Source: a virus. Taken from it: a DNA stretch of 33,365 nt. Of this stretch, positions 28,390-33,365 are shown in pieces; position 1 is the stretch's first letter, and every line of letters starts with the position of its first letter. The DNA lies in the IMG/VR virus record IMGVR_UViG_3300032087_000896, positions 1 to 33,365 of that record. One strand, 5' to 3'. Both the position numbers and the translations under genes were made by a program. The notes under the pieces were generated by a model, which saw only the letters and a program-made list of their open reading frames with translations, had not been told where the DNA came from and ran no database searches.

Positions 28390-31206
28390 ATGACAGCAGC
28401 AATAAGTAAAGCAATAAAGAAATTATCTAAGGACGAAAGTAAAAAACTTCTTGAGGATGCACAAAAAATTATAGATGAGAAGGTAAAAGGACCAGCTTAT
28501 AAACCAGGCGAGGCTCCTACGCTTTTTGACAAAGGTCCTGACATAAAACCAATAGATGTTGAAAAAATAGATCCATCAGCACCTTTAGGTAAAAAAAAAT
28601 TAAAACAGCCAAAAATGGTTACAGAAAGCCAGGCTGAAAAATTATTATTTGCTAAAACTAAAATAGCTCCAAAAAAGTTAGATGACTTTAATATCGACAA
28701 AATGGAGACTAGAGAAGATATTGTTAAATTTATTGACGAAATATCAACTCAGTTTAAATCAGGAATAGAAAAACAAAAAAGAGGCGTACAGTCAAATCAA
28801 GCTACGAGAGAAATGGCTGATTTGCTACAAGTCAATCCTGAAAAATTAAAAGAAACATTATTAACTTTAAAACCAGGATCAACTCTTAACGCAGAAACTA
28901 TTTTAGCATCAAGAGAATTATTACTTGCTGCGATGAATAGATTAGATGATCTTGCTATTACAGCATCAACAGGAACACCAGATGATTTGTTAAAGTTTAG
29001 ACAGCACATGGCATTGACTGCTGAACTTCAAAAAATTATCAAAGGTGTACAAACAGAAACTGGTAGAGCGTTACAACAATTTAAAATACCAGTAAGAGAT
29101 AAATTTTATACTGCTAGAAATACTGACGATATTAATAGACAATTATTAATGGCTCAGTTAGGTGGTGAAGAGCACACAAGAACAATTGCTCAAACATATT
29201 TAAAAGCTGACACACCAGCTGCTAGAGCAACTTTGTCTGAGAAATCAGATGTATTTTCTAAATCAAGTGAAGCACTTTCTGAAGTTTTTATAAATGCAAT
29301 ATTATCTAATCCACTAACGCATGTAAGAAATACTGCTGGTAACTGGATCACTCAAGGTATTATGATGCAAGAACGAAAACTTGCATCCATGTTATATGGT
29401 GATGCTGCAAAAGGTGGTGTTGCTGAGTTTGAAGATATTGCAAAAGCTTATGGTAAAACTCAAGCCTTTACAGAAATGTGGGCTGGTGTTGGAAGATACT
29501 TACCAGATACAAATGTTAAAGGACCAACCATAGGTGGTTCAAAAATTGAAATAAGACCTAACAAATTTTCTGCAGATCATTTTAAAATGCAAGAAGGTGC
29601 TGCTGCAAGTTTTGTAGATGTCATGGGACGAATTCTTACATTAGATAGAATTCCAACAAGACTTCTAACAGTAGCAGATAAATATTTTAAAAATTTAGAA
29701 TACAGATCAGAACTGTATGCTTTAGCTTATAGAGATACAGTAAAAAATGTTAGAGCTGGTGTTTTACCACAAGATAAAGCTGCACAATATTTGGCAGAGA
29801 TGGTTGTTAATCCAACTGAAGCTATGGTTAAAGAAGCTTCTGAAGTTACATTAAAATCAGTTTATCAAACACCGCTTGGAACAAGAGGCGATGTTTTAGA
29901 CATTGGACAATATTTACAAAAAGTAAAATCAAATTCTGGATGGTTTAATTTTTTAACAAATTATTATTTACCATTTATACAAACACCAACTAACATAACT
30001 GGTTTTGTAATTGAAAGAACTCCAGGATTAAATAGAATTTTACAAAGTTTTAAAGACGATATTTCTGGTGCAAATGGTTTAGCCAAACAACAAGAAGCAA
30101 AAGTTAAACAAATGCTAGGTGGAGCATTTTATACGACTGTTGCTGGCATGACTATTTTTGGAGATATGGCTACAGGAACATCACCTGAAATTGGTTACAA
30201 ATTTAAAAATAAAAAATTTGGAACTAAATCAGAGATGATGAAATTAACAGGCATGCAGCCTGGAACAATTAATATTCCTTATGGCGATAAAACTATACAG
30301 ATAAACACTACAGGCAATGATCCTATTGCCATGATGTTTAGACAAGCTGCAGATTTAGCACGACTGGGCCAACTAGGTTTTAAAGATAATGACCAGTGGC
30401 AAGACTACCTTGCTATGACTACAGCATTTACATATTCATTAGGTGAAAATTTAGCTTCATCTACATTTATGGCTGGTGTTGGTAAAGCTGTAAATGATTA
30501 TCAAAATTATAAAATGTATGGTGCTGCAAAAGGTGCAGAGTTACAATTTAAACAAATAACAGGATCTTTTGTACCATCAGGTGTAAAACAAATATCAAAA
30601 TTTTTTACAGACGATAATCAAAAAATTGCTCTTGAATTAGATGAGTACATTCAAAGAGGATTATACGATGCGAGTTTAAATAAAGATTACGATTTACTTG
30701 GAGATCCAATTGAAAAATTTGGATTATTTTCTGTAAGAAAAGAAGATGCAATAAGAGATGAAATTTTAAGAACTGGTGCTGAAATTACTCCATTAAGAAA
30801 ATCTAAAACTTATAATTTAAACGGATTATCTTCAACAGTAGATTATACATCTGATGAATATTCTTTTATGAAAAAAAGATCAGGTGAATACACAAAACAA
30901 TTATTAAATTACGTTTTTAATACAGAAGAATATAAGGAGCCTAAAGATAATATTTATAATCAAAATATTATTAAAAATGTTGTTAGTAATTCAAGAAAAC
31001 TTGCTTATGCAGATTTAACAGGACAAAAAGGAGTTGTTGATTACGATTTAAATGGTGTGAACTTTACACGATTAGGCAACTTTGAAAACGCTGAAGAAAC
31101 ACAAAATAGAATTACAAATAAATTAAAAGAACAAGCATTAACAGACTTACTTTCAAGAAATCAAGGAGAACCATTAATTAATGACTATTTCAACGACAAT
31201 AATTAA
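28390..31206 (+). CDS. Large ejection protein (gp16-position, polyvalent-type), 938 aa
   Basis: The N-terminal 100 residues are basic and Pro/Lys-rich. Residues about 304-330 carry ILSNPLTHVRNTAGNWITQ, and about 523-547 carry YYLPFIQTPTNITGFVIERT. Both are hallmarks of large phage proteins of the LPD38 type, which are thought to cross or sit in membranes during DNA entry. A hydrophobic stretch (AFYTTVAGMTIFGDMATG) lies near residue 580. No lysozyme-type Glu motif like that of T7 gp16 is evident at the start. It is the last and largest of the internal proteins and is expressed from behind a terminator. Confidence 0.7.
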   Translation: MTAAISKAIKKLSKDESKKLLEDAQKIIDEKVKGPAYKPGEAPTLFDKGPDIKPIDVEKIDPSAPLGKKKLKQPKMVTESQAEKLLFAKTKIAPKKLDDFNIDKMETREDIVKFIDEISTQFKSGIEKQKRGVQSNQATREMADLLQVNPEKLKETLLTLKPGSTLNAETILASRELLLAAMNRLDDLAITASTGTPDDLLKFRQHMALTAELQKIIKGVQTETGRALQQFKIPVRDKFYTARNTDDINRQLLMAQLGGEEHTRTIAQTYLKADTPAARATLSEKSDVFSKSSEALSEVFINAILSNPLTHVRNTAGNWITQGIMMQERKLASMLYGDAAKGGVAEFEDIAKAYGKTQAFTEMWAGVGRYLPDTNVKGPTIGGSKIEIRPNKFSADHFKMQEGAAASFVDVMGRILTLDRIPTRLLTVADKYFKNLEYRSELYALAYRDTVKNVRAGVLPQDKAAQYLAEMVVNPTEAMVKEASEVTLKSVYQTPLGTRGDVLDIGQYLQKVKSNSGWFNFLTNYYLPFIQTPTNITGFVIERTPGLNRILQSFKDDISGANGLAKQQEAKVKQMLGGAFYTTVAGMTIFGDMATGTSPEIGYKFKNKKFGTKSEMMKLTGMQPGTINIPYGDKTIQINTTGNDPIAMMFRQAADLARLGQLGFKDNDQWQDYLAMTTAFTYSLGENLASSTFMAGVGKAVNDYQNYKMYGAAKGAELQFKQITGSFVPSGVKQISKFFTDDNQKIALELDEYIQRGLYDASLNKDYDLLGDPIEKFGLFSVRKEDAIRDEILRTGAEITPLRKSKTYNLNGLSSTVDYTSDEYSFMKKRSGEYTKQLLNYVFNTEEYKEPKDNIYNQNIIKNVVSNSRKLAYADLTGQKGVVDYDLNGVNFTRLGNFENAEETQNRITNKLKEQALTDLLSRNQGEPLINDYFNDNN

Positions 31207-32560
31207 AAACAGTTATTCAGGAAATGGATCAACATCTGCGTTTACTTATGCTTTTAAGATAACAGATGATGACGACATTCAAGTAATAATTAGATCATCA
31301 ACTGGAACTGAGACTGTAAAATCAAAAGGCACACATTATACTGTTGCTGGAGTTGGAAATAATTCAGGAACTGTAACTTTTACAGCTGGTAATATTCCAG
31401 CTTCAGGAGAAACAGTAGTTTTACGGAGATCAACTCCACAAACTCAAGCAATGGATCTAATTGATAATGATCCAATGAGTGCAGATACAATTGAAACAGC
31501 ACACGATAAAACAACATCGATAACTCAGGAATTACAAGAACAAGTTGATAGATCAATAAAACTATCAAGAACTAATACGATGACATCTACAGAGTTTACT
31601 GTAGGTGCAACGGATAGAGCAAATAAAATTTTAGCTTTTGATAGCTCTGGAGAAATTTCTGTAACTCAAGAACTTGGAACATTTGTTGGAAACTGGTCTG
31701 CTTCTACAAGTTACAATGCTAGAGATTTAGTTAAAGATACATCTACTAATAATATTTTTATTTGTACGACTTCTCATACATCAAGTGGATCACAACCATT
31801 AACAACTAACACCGATAGTGCAAAGTGGTCCTTAATAGTAGATGCTGCTTCTGCAACAACATCAGCTACTGCTGCCGCTGCTAGTGCAACTGCTGCTGCA
31901 ACATCTGAAACAAATGCAGCTACATCTGCTACTGCAAGTGCTAATTCAGCAACTGCTTCAGCTTCATCTGCTTCAACTGCTTCAACAAAAGCTAGTGAAG
32001 CTTCAACATCAGCATCCAATGCTTCTACTTCAGAAACAAATGCTGCATCATCTGCAACAAGTGCTGCTAATTCTGCTACAACAGCAACGACTAAAGCAAG
32101 TGAAGCAAGTACCTCTGCAACTAACGCTGCATCATCAGCTACAGCTGCAGCAAGTTCGGCAACAACCGCTACAACAAAAGCATCAGAAGCAAGTACATCT
32201 GCAAGTAATGCTGCAAGTTCAGCATCGACTGCTTCTACTCAAGCGACTAATGCTGCATCATCTGCATCGACTGCAAGTACACAAGCAACTAATGCTTCTA
32301 ACTCTGCTAGTGCTGCACAAACAGCTCAAGCCGCTGCCGAAGCTGCTGCTGATAATTTTGACGATACATATCTAGGAGCTAAATCATCACTTCCAACAGT
32401 TGATAATGATGGCGATGCCTTAACTACTGGCGACCTAGTATTTTTAACAACCGATAATTCACTTTATGTTTGGACTGGATCTGCTTGGCAAAAAGCAGCT
32501 GCCGATACAACATCATTTGCAACAAAAGGATTTGCGACTGCAATGTCAATCGCATTATAA
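31181..32560 (+). CDS. Tail fibre with T7 gp17-like N-terminus, 459 aa
   Basis: Residues 1-130 fit the T7 tail-fibre N-terminal domain that attaches to the tail (YSGNGSTSAFTYAFKITDDD, then VVLRRSTPQTQAMDLIDNDP). Residues 168-218 (NWSASTSYNARDLVKDTSTN ... SSG ... W) resemble a carbohydrate-binding module of the CBM5/12 kind. Residues 222-390 are a Ala/Ser/Thr repeat stalk. The end (YLGAKSSLPTVDNDGDALTT, then FLTTDNSLYVWTGSAWQKAA) is a small domain common in marine phage fibres. The start lies 26 bases inside the previous gene. It likely carries the receptor-binding proteins that follow. Confidence 0.85.
   Translation: MTISTTIIKNSYSGNGSTSAFTYAFKITDDDDIQVIIRSSTGTETVKSKGTHYTVAGVGNNSGTVTFTAGNIPASGETVVLRRSTPQTQAMDLIDNDPMSADTIETAHDKTTSITQELQEQVDRSIKLSRTNTMTSTEFTVGATDRANKILAFDSSGEISVTQELGTFVGNWSASTSYNARDLVKDTSTNNIFICTTSHTSSGSQPLTTNTDSAKWSLIVDAASATTSATAAAASATAAATSETNAATSATASANSATASASSASTASTKASEASTSASNASTSETNAASSATSAANSATTATTKASEASTSATNAASSATAAASSATTATTKASEASTSASNAASSASTASTQATNAASSASTASTQATNASNSASAAQTAQAAAEAAADNFDDTYLGAKSSLPTVDNDGDALTTGDLVFLTTDNSLYVWTGSAWQKAAADTTSFATKGFATAMSIAL
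31844..32350 (+). repeat. Ala/Ser/Thr coiled-coil repeat stalk of the tail fibre
   Basis: About 170 codons encode near-repeats of ATTKASEASTSASNAASS type, with blocks starting near residues 268, 303 and 331. They resemble the collagen-like or lambda-fibre stalk repeats of other phages. At the DNA level GCA, GCT, AGT and TCT codons alternate, so copies differ, which lowers the risk of deletion. Confidence 0.8.
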
Positions 32561-32574
32561 CAGGAGGAAAATAA

Positions 32575-32910
32575 ATGGCTCAAGACTTTGAAAGAGTACA
32601 CTCAAGTTCAATATCAAACTCATCAGGATCGCCAACATCTATTTTAACTGCAAATAGTGATGATGCTTTAGTATCAATTAGATGCGTAAATAAAAGCACA
32701 TCAGCTGTAACCGTAACTGTAATTATAAACAGTTCGAGTACAGATCATTTTGTAATTAAAGATGCACCGATACCAAGTGGAAGTTCATTAGAGCTAATTG
32801 ATAGTGGATCAAAAATTGTGATGCAAAACACCGATGTTTTAAAAGCTTATGCAGATACTGCTTCAGCGGTAGATGTATTAGTCAGTTATGTAGATGCAAT
32901 TAGTACATAG
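32575..32910 (+). CDS. Small structural/tail-associated protein, 111 aa
   Basis: It is a beta-rich protein with ERVHSSSISNSSGSPTSILT, then SIRCVNKSTSAVTVTVIINS and a DAPIPSGSSLELIDSGSKIV block. This fits a jelly-roll-like head or tail decoration fold common in marine phages after a fibre gene. A clear AGGAGG ribosome binding site precedes the ATG. It ends 12 bases before the next fibre start. No enzyme motif is seen. Confidence 0.65.
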   Translation: MAQDFERVHSSSISNSSGSPTSILTANSDDALVSIRCVNKSTSAVTVTVIINSSSTDHFVIKDAPIPSGSSLELIDSGSKIVMQNTDVLKAYADTASAVDVLVSYVDAIST

Positions 32911-32922
32911 GAATAATTAATA

Positions 32923-33365
32923 ATGGCATATTTAGGAAACCAACCAGCTTTAAGTTACACAAGTTTTGCAAAACAAGACTTCACTACAAGTGCGACTACA
33001 TCTTACACACTTGATAATCCTGTAACTAACGAAAATGAAATTGCATTATTTATTAACTTCGTTCGTCAAGAACCTGGAACTGCATATACAGCATCGAATA
33101 CAAATTTGAATTTAACAAGTGCTACATCTGCATCAGATGATATGTACTGTGTGTTTTTAGGTAAAGCTGTTCAAACTGTAAATCCTCCAAGTGGTTCTGT
33201 TGGAATATCTCAACTATCTGCTACTGGTACAAAAGACGCAACTACATTTCTGAGAGGCGATAACACATTTGCTACTGCTGGTGGAACAATGACACCAGCT
33301 TTTGAAGCATATGGACGTGCAAACTTAACTGGTGTTGGTGATTCAGTATTTACTAAATTATCTAT
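32923..33365 (+). CDS. C1q-like tail fibre, N-terminal part (cut by window end)
   Basis: The frame starts at 32923 and stays open through 147 complete codons to the window end, with two bases left over. The start (MAYLGNQPALSYTSFAKQDF) and the ALFINFVRQEPGTAYTAS stretch match the attachment domain of the fibre at 393-1316. A linker (VGISQLSATGTKDATTFLRG) follows. The last 25 residues (TPAFEAYGRANLTGVGDSVF, then TKLSI) are the first strand of a C1q-like domain, which would need about 100 more residues. Its end is probably the fragment at 1-39. Confidence 0.75.
   Translation, partial: MAYLGNQPALSYTSFAKQDFTTSATTSYTLDNPVTNENEIALFINFVRQEPGTAYTASNTNLNLTSATSASDDMYCVFLGKAVQTVNPPSGSVGISQLSATGTKDATTFLRGDNTFATAGGTMTPAFEAYGRANLTGVGDSVFTKLS

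Noticed and set aside
31842-32375. Open frame of 177 codons (Leu/Gln-rich) inside the fibre stalk, and another on the minus strand at 31774-32019
   Set aside because: Both are by-products of the GCA/GCT/AGT-type repeats read in other frames; composition is extreme and no ribosome binding site or family pattern is present.
1-33365. CRISPR array, insertion sequence, toxin-antitoxin pair or metabolic genes
   Set aside because: No regular direct repeats with unique spacers, no transposase, and no recognisable toxin, antitoxin or host metabolic enzyme was found on either strand.

Overview
The window is most of the genome of a temperate, short-tailed (T7-like podovirus) phage of an AT-rich marine alphaproteobacterium. 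A SAR11/Pelagibacter-type host is the best guess. The reasons are the strongly AT-rich sequence, the very short overlapping genes, several small-protein families known from pelagiphages, and an attachment core identical in pattern to the 5' half of an alphaproteobacterial elongator tRNA-Met. No phage RNA polymerase, DNA polymerase, helicase or primase gene is visible. The phage must therefore borrow host transcription and replication, unlike T7 itself and more like the RNA-polymerase-less (HTVC010P-like) pelagiphages. That affiliation is an inference, not a search result.

The first and last genes look like the tail and the head of one C1q-like fibre gene. The window is therefore probably a circular or terminally redundant genome opened inside that gene, with a few hundred bases missing. 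Read as a circle, the late genes run on the + strand from about 13.47 kb to the end and continue from base 1 to about 5.05 kb. Their order is HGGxSTG protein, small terminase, large terminase, portal, Bbp19-like protein, scaffold, major capsid, decoration-like protein, tail tubes A and B, internal/ejection proteins (28.1-31.2 kb last), tail fibres, three fibre-plus-partner cassettes, lysis genes (M15 endolysin, holins, spanin-like pair), and a run of tiny Lys/Arg-rich proteins.

The lysogeny module follows at 5.05-6.84 kb. It holds an attP core made of half a tRNA-Met, paired TGAACC repeats, GTTTCA repeats, a 76-residue protein that may be an excisionase, and a tyrosine integrase. The integrase converges with a leftward early operon (10.97 to 6.90 kb). 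That operon encodes a PD-(D/E)XK nuclease, a probable single-strand annealing protein, a ribbon-helix-helix protein, a DUF6378-like protein, an XRE-type regulator and several unknowns.

At 10.97-11.10 kb a divergent promoter region separates this operon from a rightward HTH repressor gene whose start codon appears leaderless, as in lambda cI from PRM. Three further rightward genes (11.87-13.27 kb) encode a CxxC protein, a winged-helix-like candidate replication initiator and a DUF6362-like HTH protein. They are followed by a 207-base control region with an 11-bp direct repeat ahead of the late operon. The layout is that of a compact lambda-like switch attached to a T7-like virion gene set.
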